Shown: positions 52,592 through 62,575 of the stretch, piece by piece
Layout: each line of letters starts with the position of its first letter
Position numbering within the stretch: position 1 is the first letter of the stretch
Notes under the pieces: generated by a model
The model's input: the letters and a program-made list of their open reading frames with translations, nothing else
Told to the model about the DNA's origin: nothing
The model's database searches: none
Position numbers and translations under genes: made by a program
Assembly (NCBI GenBank): GCA_019694805.1
Contig: JAIBBG010000009.1
Coordinates: 1 to 64,000, forward strand
Reading direction: 5' to 3'
DNA from: Flavobacteriales bacterium
GTDB taxonomy: Bacteria > Bacteroidota > Bacteroidia > Flavobacteriales_D > Sanyastnellaceae
DNA length: 64,000 nt

Positions 52592-53872
52592 TTATGGAAG
52601 TGAAGGCAGGACCTTAGCACTGCATTCTCCGAATCCAATGCGCACTCCGTTCTTTTCAGCATGACCGCGGATAATCACAGTATCGCCATCTTGAATAAAA
52701 CTTCGTGTGCTTCCGTCGTTCATCGAAACAGGTTTGGTACCCTTCCAGGCTATTTCGAGCATACTACCGAAACTTCCTTCATGTGGACCACTGATGGTAC
52801 CACTTGCCATCATATCACCACAACGAATATTGCACCCATTCACCGTGTGGTGTGCAAGCTGCTGTTCCATATTCCAATACATGTATTTGTAATTACTATG
52901 ACTCACGATTGTTTCGCTTGCTTGTTCAGGTTTGATAGCAACTTGCAAATTGATATCGATATTTTTATCGCCGGCATACTTCAAATATGATAGTACCTCT
53001 GGATCTTGTACAGGTCCCGGCACTCGGAATGGCTCAAGTGCATCGAGGGTGACAAGCCAAGGAGAAACAGTCGATATGAAATTTTTAGAGATAAAAGGAC
53101 CCAGCGGCACATATTCCCAACGTTGTATGTCGCGTGCACTCCAATCGTTGAACAATAACATTCCGAAGATGTAATCATCTGCCTCAGCGGTAGAAATATT
53201 TTCACCAAGAGGTTTACCATCAAAAGTGACGAAGGCAACCTCCAGTTCAAAGTCTAATTGTTTGGATGGCCCAAACACAGGCATTGTCTCATCACTTGCA
53301 TTGGTTTGTCCTTTTGGGCGATGAAATGGCGTTCCGCTGATGGTGATGCTTGATGCTCTACCGTGATAGCCCACTGGTAAGTGTTTCCAGTTGGGAAGTA
53401 GCGCTTTAGCCGGATCACGAAACATGGTGCCTACATTTCTTGCGTGATCTTCACTACTATAAAAATCAGTGTAATCACCTACTTTAATTGGCATGAGTAG
53501 TTGAACTTCATTTTGATTGAAGAGGACTTGTCTTACATGATGTTCTTTATCTCTGAGATCTGGCATATCGCTGCGCAACAATTTGGAAACACGATTGCGC
53601 AAATCGCGCATACCTTGTTTTCCATGGCGCATACAACGATTGAGCGAATCGCTCACCATATCTTCCAGTGTGAAAGGAAGATTTTCCAAATAACCCATCA
53701 CATGAAGAGCTTTCAGGTCAATAAGCTTATCGCCGATAGCACAACACACATGAGGTAATTGACTCTCCGTGCGGAAAATTCCAAATGGCAGATTTTGAAT
53801 CGGGAAATCGCTATGGGGAGCAACTTCCACCCAGGACCTGAGTTTAGGATCGTTCGCTTTAATTTCTTGCAT
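52592..53872 (-). CDS. fahA: Fumarylacetoacetase
   Basis: 426 residues from the ATG at 53872; a GTG at 53878 overlaps the promoter element and is less likely. The N-terminal domain ends near residue 115, and the C-terminal FAH domain carries the metal and catalytic residues in VGDYTDFYSSEDHARNVG, FELEVAFV and FNDWSARDIQRWEY. The enzyme splits fumarylacetoacetate into fumarate and acetoacetate, the last step of tyrosine breakdown. No other tyrosine-degradation gene is in the window. Confidence 0.95.
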   Translation of the reverse strand: MQEIKANDPKLRSWVEVAPHSDFPIQNLPFGIFRTESQLPHVCCAIGDKLIDLKALHVMGYLENLPFTLEDMVSDSLNRCMRHGKQGMRDLRNRVSKLLRSDMPDLRDKEHHVRQVLFNQNEVQLLMPIKVGDYTDFYSSEDHARNVGTMFRDPAKALLPNWKHLPVGYHGRASSITISGTPFHRPKGQTNASDETMPVFGPSKQLDFELEVAFVTFDGKPLGENISTAEADDYIFGMLLFNDWSARDIQRWEYVPLGPFISKNFISTVSPWLVTLDALEPFRVPGPVQDPEVLSYLKYAGDKNIDINLQVAIKPEQASETIVSHSNYKYMYWNMEQQLAHHTVNGCNIRCGDMMASGTISGPHEGSFGSMLEIAWKGTKPVSMNDGSTRSFIQDGDTVIIRGHAEKNGVRIGFGECSAKVLPSLP

Positions 53873-53877
53873 AGGCA

Positions 53878-53885
53878 CAAACTTA
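53878..53885 (-). promoter_or_regulatory. -7 promoter element of fahA
   Basis: TAAGTTTG on the minus strand, exact TAnnTTTG, ends 5 nt before the ATG at 53872; probable leaderless transcript. Confidence 0.55.
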
Positions 53886-53993
53886 CACGAATGAACTCAG
53901 GTTCGTATCGCTGATCTATGACTTTTGTCCGACCCCTGTTATTCTCAGTGCAGAAAAAGGCAATGTCCATGTATTTTCACCACAGAAATTTTG

Positions 53994-54572
53994 ATGCTGA
54001 TGTCGATTTTCCGCAGTCGCAGTTTTCTGATCGGTGCCCTGGCCACAGGCATGGCTGCGCTCATTGTACATTTTGTCATCATTCTGGGATATAGTTTTAG
54101 GGATCAACTACCGGCGTCTGCAACGAAGCTTACAGACCGATATGCTGTACCGATGTTTCATCAGAATTGGAAACTTTTTGCACCCGATCTACCTCGATAC
54201 AATGCCGAATTGGAGTACAGGTATTTTGGCAACCAAACTTGGAGCGATTGGTCCGACATCACCAAACAATGCGGTTTTGGGCCATATACCAGAATGGAAA
54301 CAATCGAACAAGGTTTCAACACACAACTTTCCTGGCAAGTGGTGAACAATTATTATGCATTGAATGGACGTGCACAATTCGACCGTATGGTGCAAAGCCC
54401 GGCTTATGCGAATTGTTTGTTTTATGTTTTGAAAATGCACGAACTATATGTGAGTAAGACAAAACCTGATTCAGTTCAAATCAGATTGAATTTCCGTTTC
54501 ACCCCACCTCCTCAACAAGCGCACACCTATCAGATTTCTAACCTTGAGTTCCCAGTTTATGTGCCCATCTGA
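53994..54572 (+). CDS. DUF5819-like membrane-anchored protein
   Basis: 192 residues from the ATG at 53994 (a second ATG lies 6 nt later). One N-terminal membrane helix (about 10-35, LIGALATGMAALIVHFVIIL) precedes an extracytoplasmic domain that opens with PMFHQNWKLFAPDLPRYN, the hallmark of DUF5819. The function of this family is unknown. It commonly neighbours HTTM-type membrane proteins, as here (next gene 2 nt later). Upstream in-frame starts (TTG 53925) are not supported. Confidence 0.75.
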   Translation: MLMSIFRSRSFLIGALATGMAALIVHFVIILGYSFRDQLPASATKLTDRYAVPMFHQNWKLFAPDLPRYNAELEYRYFGNQTWSDWSDITKQCGFGPYTRMETIEQGFNTQLSWQVVNNYYALNGRAQFDRMVQSPAYANCLFYVLKMHELYVSKTKPDSVQIRLNFRFTPPPQQAHTYQISNLEFPVYVPI

Positions 54573-54574
54573 AG

Positions 54575-55432
54575 ATGAAGAGCATGGATAAAATATATGA
54601 TCATTTCACTTTGGATGTGCAACATGCCGATTCGCTCAGGCTATTTACCATTTTGCTCTATCTCTGGTTTCCGCTGAATGTGATCATGCTTTATGACGTT
54701 AAGGATTTGTTGTGGGGTGTAGACAATGTGTTTTACAGACATGGTCATGCGGATGGTTTTATAGAGAATTTTTTCTATCAACTTGTTTATGACGCCACGA
54801 GATTCAAGATGATATTCTATACTCATCTCGTAGCCTCGCTGTTGAGCATTTTTCAAACCCGGTGGTCATTGATTCCAAGGCTGATCACATGGTGTACGGC
54901 CTGGTTGCTATTTTATGCCGCCATAGAAGCGTTCAATTCGGGAATGATGATCATGATTTCTCTTGCGTTTTTTGCGAGTGTCATAGATACGAGAGCGCAA
55001 CATCCATTTCGAATTTTACTTACCAATCTTGCACGATATGCATGCATCATTCAATTGAGTCTGGTTTATTTCGTTGCAGCCATTTACAAGCTCAGTGGCG
55101 ACCAATGGCTTGCGGGAGATGCTTTTTATTACACCGTACACATCACCCATTTTGCATCCGATTTCTGGACTTCAGAAACCATGCTGAATAACCACTGGTT
55201 ATTGACTGGATTGACTTGGGCTGGACTCCTTTACCAACTCATTTTTCCGGTCATGATTTGGATCAAAAGGGGAAGAACAGCCTTTTTGATTGCAGGTATT
55301 TTCTTTCATCTGTTTATCGGAACATTTCTTCATTTGTGGGACTTTGCATTGGCCATGATTTTTTGTTATGCCCTTTTCATGCATGATAAAACTGCAGCAC
55401 GCATCCTTCGTCTTTTGCGTTTGCAGCCATAA
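54575..55432 (+). CDS. HTTM-like multipass membrane protein (gamma-carboxylase-related)
   Basis: 285 residues with about six to seven membrane helices. The pattern LRLFTILLYLWFPLNVIMLYD, QLSLVYFVAAIYKLSGDQWLAGDAFYYT and LLYQLIFPVMIWIKRGR matches the HTTM (horizontally transferred transmembrane) domain related to vitamin K-dependent gamma-carboxylase; the YKL...W..G...Y block is diagnostic. No catalytic carboxylase domain is attached. It forms a pair with the DUF5819-like gene and ends at a bidirectional terminator. Confidence 0.8.
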   Translation: MKSMDKIYDHFTLDVQHADSLRLFTILLYLWFPLNVIMLYDVKDLLWGVDNVFYRHGHADGFIENFFYQLVYDATRFKMIFYTHLVASLLSIFQTRWSLIPRLITWCTAWLLFYAAIEAFNSGMMIMISLAFFASVIDTRAQHPFRILLTNLARYACIIQLSLVYFVAAIYKLSGDQWLAGDAFYYTVHITHFASDFWTSETMLNNHWLLTGLTWAGLLYQLIFPVMIWIKRGRTAFLIAGIFFHLFIGTFLHLWDFALAMIFCYALFMHDKTAARILRLLRLQP

Positions 55433-55433
55433 A

Positions 55434-55461
55434 AAAAGACCCACACTGCAGCGGGTCTTTT
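55434..55461. terminator. Bidirectional terminator between the HTTM-like and moxR genes
   Basis: Arms AAAAGACCC (55434-55442) and GGGTCTTTT (55453-55461) flank a 10-nt loop, with an A tract before and Ts after, so it can end transcripts from both sides. Confidence 0.85.
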
Positions 55462-55481
55462 CAGTATATCCGAAATGGAGA

Positions 55482-56453
55482 TTACAATAATTCTTTGATG
55501 ATTTTCTCTACGGTGTACCCTTCTGCCTCTGCTTTGTAATTGCGCACAATGCGGTGACGAAGGATTGGTTCTGCTACAGCTCTTACATCTTCAATATCAG
55601 GGCTATATTTACCATTCAATGCTGCATGACATTTGGCACCGATGATGAGGTATTGAGAAGCACGAGGACCGGCACCCCAGCTCAAGAAATTGCTGACCAT
55701 AGGAGTTGCTAAAGCAGTATCAGGTCTTGTCTTGGCTACCAGCTTCACAGCATATTCGATAACATTGTCTGTCACCGGCATCTTGCGAATGAGTTGTTGA
55801 TAGAAAACAATTTCTTCACCACTGATAACTGGAGAAAGTTTTGGAACCACATTAGATGTAGTGCTTTTTACAATTTGAATTTCTTCCTGGAGTGTAGGAT
55901 AATCCACCCAGATATTCAACATAAATCGGTCGAGCTGTGCTTCCGGAAGCGGATAAGTACCTTCTTGTTCAATAGGGTTCTGTGTGGCCAGCACAAAAAA
56001 TGGTGAAGGTAGTTCGTAGGTATGTCCGGCTGCAGTCACGCGTCGTTCCTGCATGGCTTCCAGTAATGCTGATTGCGTTTTTGGAGGAGTTCTGTTGATC
56101 TCGTCAGCCAGAATAATATTGGAAAAAAGAGGACCACGAACAAACTTAAAGTGCCTACTCTCATCGAGAATTTCAGAACCAATGATATCACTTGGCATCA
56201 AGTCAGGTGTGAACTGAATGCGGTTGAATGAGAGTCCGAGTGACTTCCCAATAGAGCTCACCAAAAGTGTTTTGGCAAGACCAGGAACACCGACCAAAAG
56301 GCAGTGGCCATTACCGAAGATAGAGATGAGTACATTCTTGACTACATCATCTTGTCCGACAATAGCCTTGCGCAATTCCTGCTGGAGTGTGCTGTACTTT
56401 ACTTTCAGTGAATCCAATGCTTCAGCATCGGAGTTGAATTTAATTTCTGTCAT
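55482..56453 (-). CDS. MoxR-family AAA+ ATPase
   Basis: 323 residues. Walker A (LVGVPGLAKTLLV, about 55), Walker B (ILADEINRTPPKTQSALLEAMQE, about 116-138), sensor 1 (FVLATQNPIEQEGTYPLPEAQLDRF) and the arginine finger are present. MoxR ATPases act as chaperones in assembly of protein complexes and usually adjoin DUF58 and VWA genes; none follow here, because a terminator and a convergent gene come next. It has its own promoter-like element (TATTTTCG) upstream. Confidence 0.93.
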   Translation of the reverse strand: MTEIKFNSDAEALDSLKVKYSTLQQELRKAIVGQDDVVKNVLISIFGNGHCLLVGVPGLAKTLLVSSIGKSLGLSFNRIQFTPDLMPSDIIGSEILDESRHFKFVRGPLFSNIILADEINRTPPKTQSALLEAMQERRVTAAGHTYELPSPFFVLATQNPIEQEGTYPLPEAQLDRFMLNIWVDYPTLQEEIQIVKSTTSNVVPKLSPVISGEEIVFYQQLIRKMPVTDNVIEYAVKLVAKTRPDTALATPMVSNFLSWGAGPRASQYLIIGAKCHAALNGKYSPDIEDVRAVAEPILRHRIVRNYKAEAEGYTVEKIIKELL

Positions 56454-56482
56454 ACAATTATCTGATCAAAAAAGCCAGACGG

Positions 56483-56490
56483 CGAAAATA
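56483..56490 (-). promoter_or_regulatory. -7-like promoter element of the MoxR gene
   Basis: TATTTTCG on the minus strand, one base off TAnnTTTG, 29 nt before the ATG at 56453. Confidence 0.45.
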
Positions 56491-56714
56491 AGATTTGTAA
56501 TGATACGTGATAAATAAACAAACTGTTTAAGGGAATTCTAAAATTCTGTTATCAGAGACCGGAAAGCGAATTTACCTTGGAATCACGCAAGGTTTCCGAT
56601 CGGAATTAACAAGCAGGTAGAGAATTTCGTTATGCTGATGGCCTGATTCGACTACGGTAACATGTCCCTTTCAACCAAAGGACAACACCACGAAGTTGCT
56701 GTCAATGGTCAACA

Positions 56715-58064
56715 TTATAATTTGCTTTTCACCCAGGGAAACTGGAACGGACATGAAGTAAAGTCTTCATGAATGTTTACAGCAGTAGTTGCAATTTTTT
56801 TCTTCACCCATTTATCTGTTACCTTCTGTCGGGCATCAGCTTCAGCCACCCGTCTGAAGATTTCATAGTCATCCTTCAAGTTGGCTGAGTGGGCCGGAAT
56901 ACGTCTATCAAGTCTGTATACTACATATGACTGTGTTCCATCCTGGTTGGTGATCAATACAGGATCTGAAATTTGTCCGGGCTTCATTCCCATCATCATC
57001 AGGTTCAATTCGCTGCTGAGGCCAGAAACTTCATGTTTTGTACCGCCCGTTGCCGGATTGATGACTCTTCCGCCTTGGTTTTTCGTTTCCTTATCCGTGC
57101 TATAACGAATTGCAGCGCGCGCAAAATTCGAAGTGTCATTTCTAAGTTCCGGGAGTAGCGCTTCCAATCTCAATCGACAACTGTCCAAATCGGACTGCAG
57201 CACTTTCGGCGACATGAGTATGTGGCATGACTCATACATCTCGCCTCGCTTCTCGATCACTTTTACAAAATGGTATCCAAACACGGAAGAGAACACCGTA
57301 CTGTAGGATCCTTCAGGCGTATTGTAAACAGCGGCTTCGTATTCAGGGACAAATGTTCCCTTGCGTTGCAATGGATAACAACCGCCTTTATATCGCGAAC
57401 CAGGATCTTCACTCCACTTCGCAGCCTCGAGGGTCATAGATGATTTTCCGGCGACAAGATTTGCGCGTATAGAATCCAGCCTATGAATCACCTTGTTTCT
57501 TTCACTTTCACGAATTTGTGGATCAATAGCAATTTTGGAATATTCAATTTGTTCGCCGATGAGAGGAATTGAATCCTTTGGAATGGTATTGAAATATCTT
57601 GTAACGTCTGCAGGTGTGATGTGCAAGCCCTTGGCCACCTGATCTTGCATTCGCTGAACAAGCATTTGGTCTTTGATCATATCGAAATACTCGTCGCGCA
57701 ATTGAGCAGAAGTTTTGCCGTAGTATTTTTCAAATTCTTCCACACTACCAAACATGCCAATGAAATAATCCAAACGTTGCTCAACCTGAGCTTGAACTTC
57801 ACCATCAGTTACTTCTACGCTATCGAGCTTAGCTTGATTCAGAAGAAGTTTTTGATACATCAGATTTTCTAAAACATTGCACCTTTCGAGAGCAGTACCG
57901 GTGCTTTTTCCTTCCGACATTTCCAGCATGGCGGATTCAAGTTCACTTTGAAGAAGTGTTTCATTACCTACTACCCCGATGATCCGGTCCACAACCTTAC
58001 CAGGTACCTGTGCGAAGGCACAGACACTGAATAGACTGATGACGATGATGCCGAAAAACTTCAT
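56715..58064 (-). CDS. SurA-like periplasmic peptidyl-prolyl isomerase
   Basis: 449 residues with a signal peptide (about 1-18, CAFAQVPG). The N-terminal chaperone part (GVVGNETLLQSELESAM...) is followed by parvulin (PPIC) domains: SDPG-type block AAKWSEDPGSRYKGGCYPL and GSYSTVFSSVFGYHFVKV near 240-290, then a second near 300-400. It escorts outer-membrane proteins through the periplasm. Its start overlaps the stop of the lipoprotein gene (ATGA), so the three folding genes form one operon. The intergenic 56454-56714 after it has only a weak hairpin (56574-56593). Confidence 0.9.
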   Translation of the reverse strand: MKFFGIIVISLFSVCAFAQVPGKVVDRIIGVVGNETLLQSELESAMLEMSEGKSTGTALERCNVLENLMYQKLLLNQAKLDSVEVTDGEVQAQVEQRLDYFIGMFGSVEEFEKYYGKTSAQLRDEYFDMIKDQMLVQRMQDQVAKGLHITPADVTRYFNTIPKDSIPLIGEQIEYSKIAIDPQIRESERNKVIHRLDSIRANLVAGKSSMTLEAAKWSEDPGSRYKGGCYPLQRKGTFVPEYEAAVYNTPEGSYSTVFSSVFGYHFVKVIEKRGEMYESCHILMSPKVLQSDLDSCRLRLEALLPELRNDTSNFARAAIRYSTDKETKNQGGRVINPATGGTKHEVSGLSSELNLMMMGMKPGQISDPVLITNQDGTQSYVVYRLDRRIPAHSANLKDDYEIFRRVAEADARQKVTDKWVKKKIATTAVNIHEDFTSCPFQFPWVKSKL

Positions 58065-58927
58065 TGTTGTGTCTCGAAATATGTTTTAATTTCTTTATCC
58101 TGCAAAGCCTTGGTGTACAGATCTTGTCTCATTCTTTCCAACAGTTCCATTTTCCTGCGGTTGATGATCATACTCCTAATTTTATCTTTTTCAAAACTCA
58201 AAGGAGAACGACTTCCGCTCAGTTGGTAGTCTGTAACGGTAAGCATGTACAGATTGCTTTCCTTTTCAAATTCCAACGTTTTCTTTTTCTGAAGAAAAGT
58301 CTGTACATCATAAACTTCGATAGGAACCTGTTTGGTAAACTCATCCCACAACAACCATTTATCCTCATCGAAATAATAACTTGCTCCTATATCCACACAC
58401 ATCTGCATCCACTTCACGAGGTCCTCTGGTTTGGTTGAAGTGAACACCTTGCGCAGCTGACTTACATTCTTACTATCGGCAGCAATAGCACAAAATTTCA
58501 CTTTGAGAATGTAATCTTTCAGCTGAAAGTTCTTTTCATTCTCGTTATAGTACTTTTCAATTTCTTCATCCGTAACCAAGGTATCCAATTTCTGTCTCAC
58601 CCATTCCTGTTCATAGGCGTAGGTGAGTAATGATTTGCGATAATTCTCGATCAGAATCTCAAAATTTTGTTTCTCTTCAGGAAGGCTTTGTTCGGCTTTG
58701 TTGATGACAAGCTGCTCTATGATCCAATCCTGAATATACCGCTGAGCCAACTGAATGCTATCCGCGGCATTGGTATTGTCCGGAATCACTTCACTCAATT
58801 GTTGATTGGTCAAAACCTTTTCACCGACCTCAGCCACTATAGCGTCATCACCACTCCTTTTGTTACAAGTAGTGGAAAAAATTGCTGCGCAACACAGCAG
58901 TGTGAGGCGAATGAGCGAACCCTTCAT
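58061..58927 (-). CDS. Lipoprotein chaperone/PPIase-like, SurA N-domain family
   Basis: 288 residues from the ATG at 58927, which gives a lipoprotein signal with lipobox FSTTCNK; the longer 311-codon reading loses it. The region DDAIVAEVGEKVLTNQQLSEVI and the helical WIIEQLVINKAE block match the N-terminal chaperone domain of SurA/PpiD proteins. A clear parvulin catalytic domain is not seen, so it may act only as a chaperone. The start overlaps the stop of the upstream isomerase gene (TGATG). Confidence 0.85.
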   Translation of the reverse strand: MKGSLIRLTLLCCAAIFSTTCNKRSGDDAIVAEVGEKVLTNQQLSEVIPDNTNAADSIQLAQRYIQDWIIEQLVINKAEQSLPEEKQNFEILIENYRKSLLTYAYEQEWVRQKLDTLVTDEEIEKYYNENEKNFQLKDYILKVKFCAIAADSKNVSQLRKVFTSTKPEDLVKWMQMCVDIGASYYFDEDKWLLWDEFTKQVPIEVYDVQTFLQKKKTLEFEKESNLYMLTVTDYQLSGSRSPLSFEKDKIRSMIINRRKMELLERMRQDLYTKALQDKEIKTYFETQQ

Positions 58928-60876
58928 CAATGGATGGTGTAAAGCACGTCTTTGTTTACAGAATACTTGTGTTTGTTTCTGAGTTGTTTGATCCATTCCT
59001 GTTCAAGCCAGGTTTGATAATCAGAAGTAATTAGACCTTTAGCTTCTTCTAGTTTTTTGTTCATCACAGGTCTGATCACTTTGATGTCGGCGATGAGAAC
59101 CTGACCATCGGCATCGGTCACATCTTTGGAGATACCTGTTTTCCAGTCCACCTGACCAAGAATTTTTCTGTCTTCACGCGCATAGATACCTTCTTCGATT
59201 TGCAGGTTAAGCTGAGAATTTTTGTTCAATTCACCGGCGATGGCCGCTTTATCCATGCCTTGCGCAAGCATCTTCCTAAGTTCCTTAGCGATATCCTGAT
59301 TGGCACAAGTGTAAATGACCGTTTCAGCACGTTCCGGCCACATGTATTTTGATGCATTGTTTTTGTAAAATTCAGCCAGACCAGCAGAATCTTTTACAGC
59401 TTTAGACCAAACTTTTTGATCTGTCAATTCAAATAGCAGAATACCCTCACGATATTCTTTCATCAGCAATCTGAATGGAGTGTGTTTTTCTTCCAATTTG
59501 GAATCTTCCACAGCGAGTAATTTTTCTTCTCCGAAACGATTTGATTGCATTTTGATGAATTCCTGCGGAGACATCGTAGGTCTGGCATTTCCTCTGGTGC
59601 GCATGTAATCATTGAATTCTTTAACGCTGATGTTTTTACCATCGATGGTATAGAGCGTCTTTTTCAGTTGGCTCTTTTTGATATTCAATTTACCGGTGAA
59701 TGCATTAGAATCTGCCTTGGCCATGATCTTGGCAAGTTCCTTTTCATTCACTGTGTATTTGTACTGAGTCTTCAGTTTATTTACAAATGAACTTCTGGTT
59801 TGTTCTGACCTGCCGTCTTTTGATACTTTGCTTTTCAGATCCTTTTCACGCTCCTCGTAAGTGCCGTGAGGTTTGTATCCAATACGTTTGATGATATGCC
59901 AGCCATAATCCGTTTTAACCGGAGTACTGAAATCGCCATCCTTTTGCAAAGCAAAAGCTGCATCTTCGAATTCAAGAACCATTTTACCGGTTCCAAACCA
60001 AGGGAGGTCACCACCCTTTTTAGCTGAACTCTGATCATCGCTGAATTTCGAAGCGAGGTTTTCAAAAGTCTCTTCTCCGCTCAGCAACTTCTGATGGATT
60101 TCAGTGATTTTGTTTTGAGCGTTTTGTTCTCCATTGGCTTCCGCTTTGGGTTTCACCATGATATGGGCGACATGAATTTCTCCACGAGCTGGGCGCTTAT
60201 CAGACACTTTGATGAGGTGATAACCATATCTGGTGCGTACAGGCATGCTTACCTGTCCAACAGGAGTATTGTAAGCAGCCTCCTCAAATGGATAAACCAT
60301 TTGAAATGCTGTAAAATATCCGAGATCACCACCATTGTCTTTCACACTTGGATCTTCTGAGCCTTCGCGACTTCTGGCCACGGTTGAAAAATCTTCGCCA
60401 GCGAGTATGCGTTCGCGCAATGCCATGCATCTGCTGTAAGCAACCAGAGTGTCAGCCGGAAGAGCGTTGGGATCAAGTTTAATGAGGATATGCATGGCGC
60501 GTACCTCATACTTCTCGTGTTCGTAAGCCTCTTTTACCAGACCGTTCAACATATCCGTATCCGTCAGATAGGGTCTTGCAAGTTGAGCGCGGTAACCATC
60601 CAATTCATTCTTGAATTTGGTCACGGTATCCAAGCCCATTTCACGAGCTTCTTTTACTTTTAATTTGAAATTGATAAACAACTCCATGTAATCATCCAGC
60701 GATTGCTTTGTGATTACAGAATCCCTGTTGTTTTTTCTGAAGATGTTTTCGAATTCTTCGAGTGTTGTTGGTTCACCATCCACGGTGAGAACAGCAGCAT
60801 TCTTGTTTTGAGCAAAAGAAAAAGAATGGAATAGAAATACAGTAAGTACAGTGATGATTAGTTTACCCGTTTTCAT
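58927..60876 (-). CDS. Periplasmic peptidyl-prolyl isomerase with two parvulin domains (PpiD/PrsA-like)
   Basis: 649 residues with a signal peptide (about 1-22, SFSFAQN). After an N-terminal helical region (TLEEFENIFRKNN) two PPIC domains follow: about 125-220 (VRAMHILIKLD; GEDFSTVARSREGSEDPSVK; GGDLGYFTAFQMVYPFEEAA) and about 230-330 (IHVAHIMVKPK; KKGGDLPWFGTGKMVLEFEDAA). It catalyses proline cis/trans isomerisation in exported proteins. First gene of the three-gene folding operon. Confidence 0.92.
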   Translation of the reverse strand: MKTGKLIITVLTVFLFHSFSFAQNKNAAVLTVDGEPTTLEEFENIFRKNNRDSVITKQSLDDYMELFINFKLKVKEAREMGLDTVTKFKNELDGYRAQLARPYLTDTDMLNGLVKEAYEHEKYEVRAMHILIKLDPNALPADTLVAYSRCMALRERILAGEDFSTVARSREGSEDPSVKDNGGDLGYFTAFQMVYPFEEAAYNTPVGQVSMPVRTRYGYHLIKVSDKRPARGEIHVAHIMVKPKAEANGEQNAQNKITEIHQKLLSGEETFENLASKFSDDQSSAKKGGDLPWFGTGKMVLEFEDAAFALQKDGDFSTPVKTDYGWHIIKRIGYKPHGTYEEREKDLKSKVSKDGRSEQTRSSFVNKLKTQYKYTVNEKELAKIMAKADSNAFTGKLNIKKSQLKKTLYTIDGKNISVKEFNDYMRTRGNARPTMSPQEFIKMQSNRFGEEKLLAVEDSKLEEKHTPFRLLMKEYREGILLFELTDQKVWSKAVKDSAGLAEFYKNNASKYMWPERAETVIYTCANQDIAKELRKMLAQGMDKAAIAGELNKNSQLNLQIEEGIYAREDRKILGQVDWKTGISKDVTDADGQVLIADIKVIRPVMNKKLEEAKGLITSDYQTWLEQEWIKQLRNKHKYSVNKDVLYTIH

Positions 60877-60911
60877 ATCGGTTCTTTAAAGCTGATTAAT
60901 TAAAAGGAGCG

Positions 60912-60919
60912 CAAATTTA
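60912..60919 (-). promoter_or_regulatory. -7 promoter element of the folding-factor operon
   Basis: TAAATTTG on the minus strand, exact TAnnTTTG, 35 nt before the ATG at 60876. Confidence 0.55.
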
Positions 60920-61023
60920 ATTGAATAAGCGCGGCAACCTTAACAAAATAGATGCCGCGGCCATCAATACAGCGAATGACAGACTGACCCTCCGTCGGGC
61001 CAATTTTTTGGGGGGAGAAATAT

Positions 61024-62499
61024 TTATTTCAAGCTATAGTTCGGGGCTTCGCGCGTGATAAAGACATCATGTGGATGACTTTCTTTCATACCTGCGCTGG
61101 TAATGCGGATGAATCTGGCTTTTCTGAGATCATCCAGGTTAGATGCGCCGCAATATCCCATTCCTGCTCGAAGTCCTCCAACCACCTGATAAACAACTTC
61201 CTGAACAGAACCTTTGAATGGTACTCTGCCAGAAATTCCTTCCGGTACAAGTTTTTTGATATCATCTTCAGCGTCCTGAAAATACCTGTCCTTAGAGCCT
61301 TGTTGCATAGCTTCTACCGAACCCATTCCGCGGTATGCCTTGAATCTGCGGCCTTCGTAGATAATGGTATCGCCCGGACTTTCTTCCGTTCCGGCAAGCA
61401 TGGAGCCAATCATGACACAATAACCGCCTCCAGCGAGTGCCTTCACAATATCGCCAGTGAATCGAATGCCTCCATCTGCGATGACAGGTACTGATTTATC
61501 TTGAAGTCCGTGAGCAACTTCCATCACTGCAGTCAATTGAGGTACTCCCACTCCGGCAATGATTCGAGTCGTGCAGATAGAACCCGGACCGATACCCACT
61601 TTCACGGCATCCGCACCTGCCTCAACCAAAGCGTTAGCGGCTTCGGAGGTAGCAATATTTCCAACCACCACATCAATTTTAGTTCCGAATGTGGCCTTGA
61701 CTGTTTTCAGCATTTCGAGTACACCCTTTGAATGGCCATGAGCGGTATCAATGACAATCGCATCAACACCTGCTTTCACCAACGCAGCGGCGCGATCCAA
61801 GGTATCGTGTGTAACGCCCACAGCGGCCGCTACACGCAACCTTCCGAAGGAATCCTTACAACTATTGGGGTATTTTTTGAGTTTGATGATGTCTTTGTAG
61901 GTAATCAATCCAATGAGTTTACCATCCTTACCTACGACAGGCAATTTTTCAATTTTATATTTCTGCAGAATGGCTTCTGCGGCGATCATATCATTTGGTT
62001 TGTCCGTAGTGATGAGATCTTTCGAAGTCATCACTTCCGAAATAGCTCTTGTGCTGTCCTTTTCAAATCTCAAGTCACGGTTGGTCACGATACCACACAG
62101 CTTACCGGCCTCATCCACCACAGGAATACCGCCGATTTTGTTTTCGGACATCAATTTGAGGGCATCACCAACGACGGCATTTTTATCCAGAATTACAGGA
62201 TCCTGGATCATTCCGCTTTCGGATCTTTTGACCTTTCGCACATGGCTGGCTTGAGCCTCTATGCTCATATTTTTATGTATCACACCTATACCACCTTCTC
62301 TGGCCATGGCTATCGCCATTTCGGATTCCGTAACGGTATCCATCGCAGCGGAAACCACGGGGGTATTCAGGGTGATGTTTCGTGAGAATTTGGAGCGGAT
62401 GACAACTTCGCGCGGGAGCACTTCAGAGTAAGCTGGAACCAGAAGTACGTCGTCGTAGGTGAGACCTTCACCTACAAGCTTTTCATTGAGATAAGACAT
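61024..62499 (-). CDS. guaB: IMP dehydrogenase
   Basis: 491 residues from the ATG at 62499. An upstream ATG at 62535 is rejected because the TACATTTG promoter element overlaps it. The TIM barrel holds [10 protein letters not shown], the catalytic C309 in [13 protein letters not shown], and [15 protein letters not shown]. Two CBS domains (about 100-205) are inserted as usual. The enzyme oxidises IMP to XMP in guanine nucleotide synthesis. It stands alone. Confidence 0.98.
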   Translation of the reverse strand: MSYLNEKLVGEGLTYDDVLLVPAYSEVLPREVVIRSKFSRNITLNTPVVSAAMDTVTESEMAIAMAREGGIGVIHKNMSIEAQASHVRKVKRSESGMIQDPVILDKNAVVGDALKLMSENKIGGIPVVDEAGKLCGIVTNRDLRFEKDSTRAISEVMTSKDLITTDKPNDMIAAEAILQKYKIEKLPVVGKDGKLIGLITYKDIIKLKKYPNSCKDSFGRLRVAAAVGVTHDTLDRAAALVKAGVDAIVIDTAHGHSKGVLEMLKTVKATFGTKIDVVVGNIATSEAANALVEAGADAVKVGIGPGSICTTRIIAGVGVPQLTAVMEVAHGLQDKSVPVIADGGIRFTGDIVKALAGGGYCVMIGSMLAGTEESPGDTIIYEGRRFKAYRGMGSVEAMQQGSKDRYFQDAEDDIKKLVPEGISGRVPFKGSVQEVVYQVVGGLRAGMGYCGASNLDDLRKARFIRITSAGMKESHPHDVFITREAPNYSLK

Positions 62500-62532
62500 G
62501 AACGTTGAATTTATCCGATAAATAAATTCGCG

Positions 62533-62540
62533 CAAATGTA
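62533..62540 (-). promoter_or_regulatory. -7 promoter element of guaB
   Basis: TACATTTG on the minus strand, exact TAnnTTTG, 33 nt before the ATG at 62499. Confidence 0.6.
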
Positions 62541-62575
62541 ATGCAGAAACGTCAGGTCAGATTCATGAAAATGCC

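Noticed and set aside
56660..56770. 36-codon plus-strand frame with a start and stop
   Set aside because: It overlaps the surA-like 3' end on the other strand and has no promoter.
62500..62535. 12-codon extension of guaB
   Set aside because: The upstream ATG overlaps the TACATTTG promoter element.
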